Positions 46,872 to 56,884 of a stretch of 64,000 nt of DNA are shown here, one piece after another. The DNA lies in contig CM075345.1 in the NCBI GenBank assembly GCA_037693485.1, positions 87,936,001 to 88,000,000 of the forward strand, written 5' to 3'. The position numbers were made by a program, and so were the translations under genes. The notes below the pieces were generated by a model, which searched no databases, was not told where the DNA came from, and saw nothing but the letters and a program-made list of their open reading frames with translations. This DNA is from Kitagawia praeruptora. Taxonomy: Eukaryota > Streptophyta > Magnoliopsida > Apiales > Apiaceae. Within the stretch, counting starts at the first letter, position 1; each line of letters starts with the position of its first letter.

Positions 46872-47271
46872 CTATCTTATAGCCCGTGCAAAGCACGGGT
46901 TACTTTTAATTTTTTTTAATTTACTTATAATTTAGTATATATAATATTATAAACATTACTTTTAATATGTTGGGAGAATTCAAATTTTAGACCTTTGTAT
47001 ATAATTAATTTTTATATTAAAACTAAATTAATATGCTGTTGGTGGGAATCGAACCTTCAACCTTTCTATATAACATAATCTAAATATTAATTTTATATTA
47101 AAATGTTGTTGGCGGGATTCGAACCTTAGACCTCAAACTTGTGGTATTATTGTATCTAACGGTCATCTATTTGAGTTGAAGATCTAACGGTTGTAAATAG
47201 GGGATAACTAAAAATAAGGGGTAACCAAATTACAAATTATACCCCTTTCGCTTATTATAGTATAGTATAGA
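46872..47271 (-). mobile_element. Non-autonomous Helitron C (400 bp), inverted
   Basis: On the minus strand it starts TCTATACTATACTATAATAA at 47271 and ends with the hairpin CCCGTGC-TTT-GCACGGG and CTATAAGATAG; the canonical CTAG is changed to ATAG. It is the same family as Helitrons A, B and the one at 59791, with AACCGTTAGATC and GGTTCGA(A)TCCC inside. Confidence 0.75.
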
Positions 47272-47966
47272 TAGTAATAGTATAGATAAGAAGTATGTAT
47301 GCAAAAATATTTTTTTATGTGCGAAGGTAATTCGACTGTTTCAAAATATTTTAAATTACGTAATAAAAAAAGTACACATTTCAGCACGGAAATAAATACG
47401 TGATATCAAGAATCAAGTTCTAATCCCATATCATTCTAATTAATTAACTAATTAACTCGATTCTTGATTACAACTAGATACCATATATCCTGTAAACCCA
47501 AAGATACCCGTGATCCGTGGGAGCGTTTTACTTCTTTGATGGACATGGAACAACGAGAAGAACAGAGTACTGTTAATAATTACATGTATCAACTCACCAA
47601 AGAAGTACTGTTAAAAGGGCCGACTCAATGAGAAGATGGCTACCGCGCGAGACTAACAGCCCAACAGATTGAGACTTTATCACCCATCAAACAATGTAGT
47701 TAAGTATATACATTTTTTGGAAAATAATTGGACCCCAAAGTACCGAACATGTATTAATTGTATGGTTGTTTCTGTTGACGGACACCAACCTGCTCCCAGA
47801 AAGATAGATGACATAACACTTGGAGACTCGGCTTACCTCAATGCTGAGTCAAGTCTTTTTTAAATGTGTATTCTAGCTACTTTGTTTGAGGTTCTATTTA
47901 AAATTGTTGTTAAAAATTGTTGTATTGTTTGGTAATACTTTTGATATATGCATGTTTTGCATATTA
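47272..47966. other. Intergenic, no gene seen
   Basis: The 64-codon frame at 47669 shows no family feature. No structure of note. Confidence 0.4.
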
Positions 47967-48071
47967 CTCCCTCCGTCCCCCTCAATTGTTTACAATTTTT
48001 CTTAACTTTCGTACCCAATTCGTTATCTCTGTGCCCAACTCATTTGTAAACAATGAGAGGGATGGTGGGAA
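47967..48071. mobile_element. Stowaway-type MITE (105 bp)
   Basis: The left end CTCCCTCCGTCCC and a diverged inverted right end (AGGGATGGTGGGAA), both next to TA. TTGTTTACAA near both ends extends the inverted repeat. These fit Tc1/mariner-derived Stowaway elements. Confidence 0.65.
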
Positions 48072-48129
48072 TATCTTTTAATTTAAATATAATGTTGCAA
48101 TCATTAGTATAAATCCAAAAATATCACAT

Positions 48130-48433
48130 CATATCTTTCACTCACTTATAATAGTTAGATTTTTAGTAAATAAATAGGAATCGTTATATCTAATAATAAA
48201 GTATATTATATAATTAAATTACTCGATTAAAGATTAAATGTTCGAATTTTGTTAACAACATATTTAATTTAAAAATTTATAATATAAATTTTCAAAAATA
48301 CATTTCATTAGTGAACTGTATTTTAAATTATATTAAACTAAAATTTAAATAATTATTAAAAATAATAATAATATCAAAACCTAATGATAACATAAAATAA
48401 AATTTTTAACATTCGCACGGGTAATATATTATA
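48130..48433 (+). mobile_element. Decayed Helitron of the same family
   Basis: GTTAGATTTTTAGTAAATAA, ATCTAATAATAAAGTAT and TGTTCGAATTTTGTTAACAA match the order of segments in Helitrons A and B. GCACGGGTAATATATTATAA followed by CTGG resembles a damaged 3' end where the CACTA element begins. Confidence 0.45.
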
Positions 48434-48780
48434 AACTGGCAAAACGTGTTGTCTGAAGCTCCCGAAAACTGTTGACTATCGGAAAGTCGTCTGATATACA
48501 CCTCAGACAACACACAGCAAACTGTCGTGTGAGAGTTGAAAGACAAGTAAAAGCCACCTGAAAAGAGTTGTCTGATACCCAAAAACAATAACACTTTCTT
48601 TGGAAACCTGTTGTCAAAGCTCCAATAATGCAACACGTTTTAACGAATATATTGTTGTTTTAAGCAGTAAAGACAATGGTTTCTTAGCAAAAACGAGTTG
48701 TTTTATGGTTAGATGTACAACATGTTATCTCAAATGGCATGTTGTTGTAGAGTAGGAAGGATAACACTTTCTTAGTATAT

Positions 48781-49005
48781 AACATGTTGTTATTTGTTAA
48801 AAGAGACAACAGTTTTGCAGAGTATAACATGTTGTTATTTGTTAAAAGAGACAACAGTTTTGCAGAGTATAACATGTTGTTATTTGTTAAAAGAGACAAC
48901 AGTTTTGCAGAGTATAACATGTTGTTATTTGTTAAAAGAGACAACAGTTTTGCAGAGTATAACATGTTGTCATTTGTTAAAAGAGACAACAGTTTTGTGG
49001 GTTTG
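48781..49005 (+). repeat. 45-bp tandem repeat x5 in the CACTA left subterminal region
   Basis: Units start AACATGTTGTTATTTGTTAA at 48781, 48826, 48871, 48916 and 48961. Each has ACAACAGTTTTGCAGAG. 45 is a multiple of three, which creates long repeated open frames on both strands; these are not genes. They are probable binding sites for a TNPA-like protein, by analogy with EnSpm. Confidence 0.85.
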
Positions 49006-49486
49006 AACCTATCGTGTGTATTCTTCTCGCACATTACTTTGTTAAATGGTACATGTTGTTTGATTGCATTTTTTACAACTGTTAACATTAAGTAGTTTTT
49101 ATTTTCCTGTTGTGTGAGTCATTTCCACACAGGTGGACATTGGCTAAAAGTATCTTAAAAGACATGTAAAGAAAACCAAACCACACTATAAAATGAAAAT
49201 GCTAGAAACAAACAATAGAAACCAATTCAATCCATCCATCCATTACGACCAGTATTCACCAACAGAAGCAACTTTTCACCTTATAACGCCAACACCACCA
49301 AAAAAAAGTACACAACCAACCAACCAAGTACATAATTAAAGTCTATCCACATCCAAAACAACTAATACATAAGTCATATTTTTAGGTTAACACATCCACA
49401 AAAGAGACGGACTAAAAGTTTAATTTACGCTACTACCAAGTACATGTTCAACTCAAAATACCAATTTCAATAAAAGACGACAAAGT

Positions 49487-49576
49487 TCAATGAGCCAGGT
49501 GCTTCAACATATACTTCGCCAAGTCGGTCCTTATATCATTAAGCTCAGCCATGCCGTAGTTGCTTCTGCGTCGCCA
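49487..49576 (-). pseudogene. Exon-like C-terminal piece, possibly Ulp1-type peptidase of CACTA origin
   Basis: On the minus strand a TTTTGCAG acceptor-like site precedes a short open exon ending MAELNDIRTDLAKYMLKHL and then AH-stop. The ending resembles the C-terminus of Ulp1-like (C48) peptidases found in many plant CACTA elements. This is a weak resemblance; the catalytic residues are not visible. Confidence 0.3.
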
Positions 49577-49925
49577 CTGCAAAATGGAACATGTATTGGA
49601 AGTCATACCACTGCATATACAAGTCAGCAAGACACTCTTTCATTAGCAAGAATAAAGAAAGTTCAAATAAGCTTAATAAAACAAGGAATTACCTGCCCAC
49701 AACCAATAAATAGAGTTGCAAGTTGTTCCTCCGTAACCTAAAGCCAACAGCCAAACATTACTACCGTTATTTGACAAAAGAAGCATAAAAGATATGCCAC
49801 ACCAATTCATTACCTGTTGATCAATAAATAGAAATATAAATTGTCCTCCTAATAATCTCCTCTCTCTATGCCATACTAGTCCTACTATTAACCCTCTTCT
49901 TGGCCTGACCAAAGCCAATGTGCTT

Positions 49926-50420
49926 TCACTTTCTCAGCAGGAGAGTTCCCGAGGGATTTCGACAGCTCCAAAAATAGTGAAAGATTGCAACCTGTATTCT
50001 CAGAGTCACCTTCTGGCCAGACACAAAGCCGCCTGAATAATTGAACATTTTAATTACAAACTTAGAACACGAAAAAATCAGCAGCTCGTAGATATAAATT
50101 ACGATCATGCTTGGAATTTTAAAGTACCATTTGTAACTTCCGACAACAAATTCATCTGAATAACTTTCATCTACTAATTCTGAGAATCCAGTAAGCTTCC
50201 ATGTGTACTTATAGGAGACGTCTTCATTTTTTGATATTGACACAAATTCTCTGAGACCTGAGCTTCCCTTAACATGACCTGAACTTTGGATAACATAAAT
50301 CTCCACTCCAAGAAAGCATGTATCATTCACTAAGAATCCACTAGTGGGTTCAATAAAATCCCCTAAAGAAATGAACTTCGATAGTCCCCATCGGCAAGTC
50401 ACTCGGTCAAAATGTCTCAC
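49926..50420 (-). pseudogene. MATH-domain (TRAF-like) protein fragment
   Basis: On the minus strand the frame contains WGLSKFISLGDFIEPTSGFL then NDTCFLGVEIYVI, the end of one MATH domain. YKYTWKLTGFSELVDESYSD then EFVVGSYKWYFKI follows, the start of a second one. The frame then loses the family pattern (about 50125 downward), probably entering intron sequence. Plant tandem-MATH proteins bind partners and some feed substrates to ubiquitin pathways. Here only the boundary of two domains is present, so this is a captured piece and not a working gene. It has the same orientation as the subtilase and P450 fragments. Confidence 0.7.
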
Positions 50421-50611
50421 AACCCCTACATAATTTTACACATGCATTTAGCAATTTATATTCATCTTAAAGTGTGTATGAAAAATAAAGTGGACTCGAT
50501 ATAGCAATTTATATTCATCTTAATTTTATATATTTCCAGTTTTAAGAGAAAGAAAACAACACTAGATTAATATATGGACTCGATATATTGCAGCAACTAA
50601 ATTTTGCTTAC

Positions 50612-50985
50612 CAGTTGTCATCATTGCAGATTTGATTACAGCAGGACTCCACGTTGGATTAAGGGTTTTTATCAGGCCAGCGATGCCAGACACACAAGGA
50701 CATGACATGGAAGTGCCTAGCATTGCATTAAAAACAACTTGGCGCTTGCCAAATAGATGATCTTGTGGTCTATAAGCAGCTATTATACTCACTCCTGGTG
50801 CAGTGATGTCAGGCTGATCACATTTTTAAAAGATCAATTAATCAGATTGAGTTATAGTAATCAGACTGGTTAGTAAAATTTTATACTTAGCAATGCTGAC
50901 AAAACCTTGAGGATCTCTGGAGTAATAGGGTTTGGTCCAGCTGACGAAAAAAGAGCCATTAAAGGAGCTGGTTATGCCATTGGAG
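50612..50985 (-). pseudogene. Subtilisin-like protease (S8) fragment, two exons
   Basis: On the minus strand the first piece (about 50985-50905) reads ALFSSAGPNPITPEILK, the plant subtilase SSRGPNPITPEILK motif with R changed. After an intron-like gap, the second exon (50814-50612) reads PDITAPGVSIIAAY and then GTSMSCPCVSGIAGLIKTL, ending IKSAMMTTG before a GTAAGC donor. GTSMSCP holds the catalytic Ser, but the usual H after CP is C. An acceptor (GATCAG) and donor flank exon 2. The Asp and His parts of the triad are absent. It is a captured genomic piece of a secreted-protease gene. Confidence 0.85.
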
Positions 50986-51016
50986 ACCTGTGAATATTAG
51001 TAAAATAAAAACTTAA

Positions 51017-51300
51017 GACTGTATTTTGCAAGATAATTTGTATGTTCAATTAGAGCAGAAAGTGAGTTACTAGTATGAAAGCCTTGGTGTTCTCTATGCT
51101 TAATCTAATCTCCATGCTCTCATTTTCTGAAATACTCTGTATCAAGTAAGATATCAAGCAGGTCCTTCTCTGCACACTCGCCATCACCCTGCACTTTCCT
51201 CTTACTCCTCACGTCTCTGTGCTCCTGTATAATCCTGTCCATCATTATGTCATACCTTCCACGAACACCCACAAGGTTTCAATGTGTCTGGGGAAAATAG
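51017..51300 (-). pseudogene. Cytochrome P450 fragment, copy 1
   Basis: On the minus strand the frame reads RGRYDIMMDRIIQEHRDVRS and then KDLLDILLD, the helix G-H region pattern of plant CYP71-clan P450s. ENTKAFIL-like sequence follows after a frameshift at about 51130. The I-helix, EXXR and heme-binding Cys motifs are all missing. The segment 51017-51243 is repeated at 54982-55208 in the same orientation. Confidence 0.7.
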
Positions 51301-51989
51301 CTTTACCCAGAAACCTGTTGCATCTCCCCTTTCCATATCTGCAGGAGAAATGTTGAGTGTTGTCAGTAGCAATTATTTGTTTCAACAGAAAAAATACATC
51401 AGTTTTAAAACATATATATAATACGGGAAGTAAATTACTGAAGTTTACTTTTTATGAAACTCAGGAACCAATTTTTATCATTTTATCAAGGTCTAGAAAG
51501 TCCCTCAGAATTTATTTCTTGTAGGCGAAAAGAGATGCAAAAGGCATTTACGCCTCATTTCCTTGGATTACAGAGCAACTCAGAACCTTTCTTTCGATTT
51601 GTAAACCTTCTCAATTTTAACTCCCAACACAGATTTCAAGTAGTAAACATTCATCAAAACTGGCTCTCATATGAAGATATATACACATTCACGATTAGCT
51701 TTTTGAAAACTCAATGACAACAAGAAAAGATAACATTAATGCAATGAACTTAACTTCTATACCCATATTAAAGAAGCATATAAATCACATAAATCACATG
51801 AATTCCATACCTTTAAAGCATGTGAGAAACCCGATTGGTAGACTGAATTACGGGAAATCTCGCATAAATCACATGAACTTAACTTCCATACCTGTATTAA
51901 AGAAGCATATAAATCCCCGTTGTCTACTAACAACACTTATTAGAGTCCAACTACACAGAATATGGAGCTTACTTACCGAAGCTGCTATA

Positions 51990-52300
51990 CTATATTCTTC
52001 AGCAAGCGTTTCTTTCGTTAGATGGATTTGTAAAAGATCATCAGTCAAAAGGGACACACTGAGTCCAAGTCGCGGTTTAGATTAATTGAAGATATTCTTC
52101 AATTAGGGTTCAAATTTGTAAGTGTGGGTAATATAATTGATAAAATTAGGGCTTGAATAAAGATACAGTTAGGGTTTGGACAGAGATTGTGAAGGAGAGG
52201 CACTAGAGATTGTGAGAGAGAGAACAAGAGAAGAGAAAGAGAGATGGGATGTAAAAGAGAGGGCGGCTGAGCTTGATTAATGAAAATAGAGATGGAAAAG
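51990..52300 (-). pseudogene. Captured leader and first exon-like piece
   Basis: On the minus strand a CT-rich leader (TCTCTCTTTTACATCCC, then TCTCTTCTCTTGTTCTCTC) runs into a short frame starting MSLLTDDLLQIHLTKETLAE at 52057, ending at GGTAAGTAAG, a good splice donor at about 51983. I do not recognise the protein. It heads a row of minus-strand fragments (P450, subtilase, MATH) and could give a chimeric transcript. Confidence 0.4.
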
Positions 52301-52554
52301 GGGGGAAATGAAATATTCATAAAGGGGGGAGATATTTACAAAGGGGGGAAATGAATTAAAGGAGGGAATTCAAATATGGATGAATTCTTTACTAGCCGGT
52401 GAAAAAATCAATCGAAATAAATAAATTTCATACAAGATAAATTTGAAATTTTTTCAATTTTTTAATTACTTTTAATTAATTACTATTAAAAATTAATATA
52501 AAAATAATCATACAAGATAAATTGAAATTTTTTAATTATTTTTGTACGTCACTA

Positions 52555-53950
52555 AAATGATAAGATCTTAACATCCGTACCGTTGGATCATCGAAAGAAT
52601 ATTTTTAAACAATATTATGTAGAATTGATCCGTACGGATGTTAATAGATATTCATTGTAGTGTTGGGAAAAAATAATCAAAAAATAAAAAGGTCGGGTTG
52701 TAGAATATTTTAACAAAAACGTAGTAAAAGTGATGCTTCCTGTAATGGGGCACGATCCAGATTCACTGAACGATTTTTTTTGAATGATTTCTTGGACGAT
52801 CGAACCGTATGGATGTTAATATATACTTATTGTAGTTTTCTGGGAAAAAATAATCAAAAAATAAAAAGGTCAGGTTGTACGAGATTTTAAGAAAAATGTA
52901 GTAAAAGCGATGCTTCCAGTAACGGGGCACGATCCAGATTCACTGAACATTTTTTTGAATGATTTCTTCGACGATCGAACCGTACGGATGTTAATAGATA
53001 CTCATTGTGCTGTTGGAAAAAAATAATCAAAAAATAAAAAGGTTGGGTTGTACGAGATTTTAACAAAAATGTAGTAAAAGTGATGCTTCCAGTAACGGGG
53101 CACGATCCAGATTCACTGAACATTTTTTTGAATGATTTCTTCGACGATCGAACCGTACGGATGTTAATAGATACTCATTGTGGTGTTGGAAAAAAATAAT
53201 CATAAAATAAAAAGGTCGGGTTATACGAGATTTTAACAAAAACGTAGTAAAAGTGATGCTTCCTATAACGGGCACGATCCAGATTCATTTAACGATTTTT
53301 TTGAATGATTTCTTCGACGATCGAACCGTACGGATGTTGATAGATACTCATTGTAGTGTTGGGAAAAAATAATCAAAAAATAAAAAGGTCAGGTTGTACG
53401 AGATTTTAAGAAAAACGTAGTAAAAGCGATGCTTCCAATAATGGGGCACGATCCAGATTCACTGAACATTTTTTTGAATGATTTCTTCGACGATCTAACC
53501 GTACGGATGTTAATAAATACTCATTGTGGTGTTGGAAAAAAATAATCAAAAAATAAAAAGGTCGGGTTGTACGAGATTTTAACAAAAACGTAGTAAAAGT
53601 GATGCTTCCTATAACGGGCACGATCCAGATTCACTAAACGATTTTTTTGAATGATTTCTTCGACGATCTAACCGTACGGATGTTGATAGATACTCATTGT
53701 AGTGTTGGGAAAAAATAATCAAAAAATAAAAAGGTCAGGTTGTACGAGATTTTAAGAAAAACGTAGTAAAAGTGATGCTTCCAGTAACGGGGCACGATCC
53801 AGATTCACTGAACGTTTTTTTGAATGATTTCTTCGACGATCGAACCGTATGGATGTTAATAAACACTTGTTTTAGTATTGAGAAAAATTAATCAAAAAAA
53901 TGAAAGGTCGGGTTGTACAAGATTTTAACAAAAACGTAGTAAAAGTGCTG
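52555..53950 (+). repeat. 173-bp tandem array (about 8 copies) in a Helitron-like element
   Basis: The marker GATGCTTCC recurs at 52732, 52909, 53082, 53255, 53428, 53601 and 53774, and in altered form at about 53948; spacing is 177 then 173 each time. Units carry CACGATCCAGATTCACT, GACGATCGAACCGTACGG and AAAAATAATCAAAAAATAAA. The partial first unit starts near 52555. The 71-78-codon minus-strand frames come from this array and are not genes. Confidence 0.92.
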
Positions 53951-53984
53951 CTTTCATATGAAAAATTCATATTATATTTAAAAA

Positions 53985-54014
53985 AGTCCGTGCATCGCAC
54001 GAGTTTTAAACTAG
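53985..54014 (+). mobile_element. Helitron 3' terminus closing the 173-bp array
   Basis: GTCCGTGC-AT-CGCACGAG forms a hairpin, then TTTTAAA and CTAG at 54011-54014 followed by T. This suggests that the array belongs to a non-autonomous Helitron whose 5' end lies left of about 52555; that end was not found. Confidence 0.6.
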
Positions 54015-54164
54015 TATAATATATAAAAATTCATATAAATATATATATATATATGTAAATTTTAAAATTTTAAAATCGAAATCAAATATATTCTTGATAA
54101 AATTTAAATAAAATTAATTATTACCAAAATATTTAAAATTAAAAAAAGAAGTGGAACACTGTAA

Positions 54165-54450
54165 AATGTTGAAGGCGCGATACTTTTCCCTCTAACCCAA
54201 AATTTTTAGGGTTTCATTTCCCCCCTTCTCCTCATTATCTCCTCCAACTTTTCCTTCGCCACATATCTTTTCACATCTTCTCTCCCCGATTAAGTACTCT
54301 TTTTATATGGGTTTCAAATTAATTTGGGTTTCACTTTGTCTAATTTGGGTTTTGATCATTGATTTGGGTTTCACAGAGAGAGAGCAGAGATTCAGATATT
54401 CAAAGAGACAGCAGCTACTCCTAAATCAAAGTGTAACAAAGCAGGTGAAT
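54165..54450 (+). pseudogene. Captured gene leader on the plus strand
   Basis: ACCCAAAATTTTTAGGGTTTC, CT-rich sequence and TCTCTCCCCGATTAAG look like a plant promoter and leader. A TTTGGGTTTCAC repeat follows, and AAAGCAGGTGAATAATC at about 54437-54453 can serve as a donor. The 62-codon frame at 54307 is not recognised. Confidence 0.3.
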
Positions 54451-54700
54451 AATCTTTCTTTGTTTTCTTTACTCACATTTTTACTCTTTTCTTGATTAAT
54501 TATTATAGTTTCAATGCTTCATTTTATCGATATATATTGATTGTTCAACTTGTTACGTGCTCGATGCTATTTGTTGTGCTTGTAATAAAGTTTTAACTTA
54601 ACAGAGGGGATGCTATTATTGAATCGCAAAACATATGAACATTTTAATATATAGTGTTTGGAATGAAATACATGATCTATTTTGGAGACCTATAACAACA

Positions 54701-54820
54701 ATGGGGCACTTGACCTTCCTGAATCTATTCATTGTTGGATTGTATGATTTCGTTCAGATTCAATATGCTTTTTGCTTGCTCAGAAGTTCGCCCAAGCTGA
54801 AAACTCTTTATATAGTTCAG
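54701..54820 (+). pseudogene. F-box/LRR-type (FBD-like) protein fragment
   Basis: The frame reads MGHLTFLNLFIVGLYDFVQI and then YAFCLLRSSPKLKTLYI, matching the leucine-rich stretch before the FBD domain in plant F-box proteins (L.FL.L..F.GL......I..LLRSSP.L..L.I). It ends at TTCAG followed by GTGAGA, a donor. No F-box is present. Captured piece in the opposite orientation to the P450 copies. Confidence 0.6.
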
Positions 54821-54981
54821 GTGAGAACTACTACTATATGTTTGATGCTTACTATATTTCTGTATATTCCACTGTAATAAGATTAGGCACCAAGTGAATT
54901 GTTAAATTTGGCTTTTGTATGTAGGAACACAGTGTAACGGTCAGGGATATCAACAAATTATGATTCAAAGATAAGCTTTAT

Positions 54982-55208
54982 AACTGAATTTTGGAAGATA
55001 ATTTGTATGTTCAATTAGAGCAGAAAGTGAGTTACCAGTATGAAAGCCTTGGTGTTCTCTATGCTTAATCTAATCTCCATGCTCTCATCTTCGAAAATAC
55101 TCTGTATCAAGTAAGATATCAAGCAGGTCCTTCTCTGCACACTCGCCATCACCCTTCACTTTCCTCTTACTCCTCACGTCTCTGTGCTCCTGTATAATCC
55201 TGTCCATC
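54982..55208 (-). pseudogene. Cytochrome P450 fragment, copy 2
   Basis: Repeats 51017-51243 with few differences by eye (for example G/T in CACCCT(G/T)CAC and CATTTTCTG against CATCTTCG). It reads MDRIIQEHRDVRSKRK then KDLLDILLD on the minus strand and stops sharply at 55208, where copy 1 continues further into the P450 gene. Confidence 0.75.
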
Positions 55209-55648
55209 TAAAAGCGTCACAATTGTTGATCCTAAAGAAGAGTTGAGGATTTTAGGATCAGTGACACGGCTTCGGAGAGTGTCCAGTATGTTATGAGATT
55301 TTAGGATTTTAGGATCGGTGCTGTGGTTGCCTACTTGCCTAGTTGGTATGTTACTACTGTATAATCTATCACCCCATTAGAGTTGAGGGTGTGCAATATG
55401 TTGAATGTTGTCATCATAACCCTTACTTCTTTTGAACTGGTTACATCTTATTTGGTAATATTCTTGTGTTAGGAAAAAAAATATGAACATGGTGCGATTG
55501 TAAGTATTTGTTTTGAATGATCAATTAGAAGTTTGAACAAAGAAGATCATCTTGCTATCTAGAGTGACATTTTTAAAAAAAAAATATTAGATGTGCTTAG
55601 TGCTTACTTTCATGCAAGTGAGGTGTGTGCGTGTATCCCAATTTGCAG

Positions 55649-55753
55649 TAGATATTAAAACCCTCCTCTGCCACCTAGTGACTCCAACGGGAAAGCATAT
55701 GTTGACTTGCTACTTAAACCATCTGAAGAAGATCTAAAGGCCTGGCCTCACAG
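55649..55753 (+). pseudogene. Exon-like fragment, unknown gene
   Basis: Bounded by ATTTGCAG and CACAG followed by GTATTA. One frame reads NGKAYVDLLLKPSEEDLKAW. I do not recognise the family. Confidence 0.3.
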
Positions 55754-56269
55754 GTATTATCATGTGTAAAGGGTTTTTTTATTTGACTAATATTGTGACC
55801 TCATTATCTATAATCTCTAGTAAAAAAGCTATGCTCATGTAAAAAATCCATTAGTGCATGCTCTGCCAATTACAGAGGATAACAAACAATCTTTATCTGA
55901 ACCTCGGACTTTGTTGCAGTTGCAGAATGGTTATTATGCCTGAGGTCAAGCTGCACAGGAACAAAAAGAAAGGATAAAGAAACTGATTACCCAATGGAAT
56001 AACTATTCCTTTAGTACCTGTCAGGAATAAATTTAAAGTGGCTGCAATGAAGTTTTTGTTGATACTCTATGGTAGTATTTAAATATAGGGTAAGAGTGAT
56101 CTTGTAATTCTTAACCCCATTTTGAATTTGTATAATTATATACTTAGATGTTGGTATTATATAAAAAAAAGACGTTTGTTATCTTTTGTTTGCTAGTATC
56201 ATTTTATTTTATTTTATCCGTTGGGAGTGTTTCTAAATTTAACAATGTTAATATTTTTTTTTTCATGTA

Positions 56270-56760
56270 CAGTTTATTAGACAACAGTTTTAAACAGAAG
56301 ACACTTGTATGAGTTGAAATATACAATAGGCCAGAACCTGTTGTGTGTTGGATTAAGTTCATACAACACTATATAAAGCACTTGTGTTAAATATCATTAC
56401 ACAATACCACATTGGAAATCACTTGTCTCCTTCTAACAATACTTTTTACGAAGTATTGTCTATGCTTCATTCACATAATATTTCTAAAAAATGTTGTGTG
56501 TTGGTTAACTGTCACACAACACTATGGATAACATATTGTATGAATGCTACTTAGACAACAGACCTAAAAACACTTGTCTGATCTAAAAATACTTATGCAT
56601 TTACACAACACCCCTGGTTTTGGCCCATTGTGTGAATGTAGGATTAGACAATACTTTTTCGAGCACGAAAATACTAATTGTCTGATCATTTCGGGCAACA
56701 CTTTTTTCCATGGGTGTTGTCTGAGGGGTGTCGTCTATAGCCAGATTTCTTGTAGTAGTG
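56270..56760. repeat. CACTA right subterminal region and TIR
   Basis: Many ACAACA, ACACAAC and GTTGTGTG motifs in both orientations. The terminus, read in reverse from 56760, is CACTACTACAAGAAATCTGG. The next bases are TCA, the expected 3-bp duplication. Confidence 0.8.
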
Positions 56761-56762
56761 TC

Positions 56763-56884
56763 AAACATATTTTAATTAGTACTTGTTAAAATCCTGGTAC
56801 ACTTGAAATTTTATTCGGGTAATAGTTAAACATATTTTAATTAATACTTGTTAAAATCCTGGTACATGTGAAACTTTATTTGGT
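56763..56884 (+). repeat. 62-bp direct duplication next to the CACTA end
   Basis: AAACATATTTTAATTA(G/A)TACTTG then TTAAAATCCTGGTACA occurs twice, at about 56763 and 56826, just upstream of the ALOG gene. Confidence 0.8.

Larger units (their letters stand above)
48434..56760. mobile_element. Non-autonomous CACTA (EnSpm-type) element carrying host gene fragments
   Basis: The right end, read in reverse from 56760, is CACTACTACAAGAAATCTGG, the classic CACTA terminus. It is followed by subterminal ACAACAC and CAGACAAC-type repeats down to about 56270. The left side (48434-49110) carries the same vocabulary, including CCTCAGACAACAC at 48503-48515, matching the right subterminal region in inverted sense, and five 45-bp repeats. 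The first bases of the left TIR seem lost, so the left border is approximate and the 3-bp duplication cannot be shown. Between the ends lie fragments of at least four host gene families and a Helitron array, but no full transposase. An alternative is two CACTA ends from different elements. Confidence 0.62.

Noticed and set aside
48684..49095. 134- and 103-codon repeated frames as a repeat protein
   Set aside because: Product of a 45-bp DNA repeat in a CACTA subterminal region, open on both strands.
52887..53621. Three similar 71-78-codon minus-strand frames as a gene family
   Set aside because: They come from the 173-bp tandem array.
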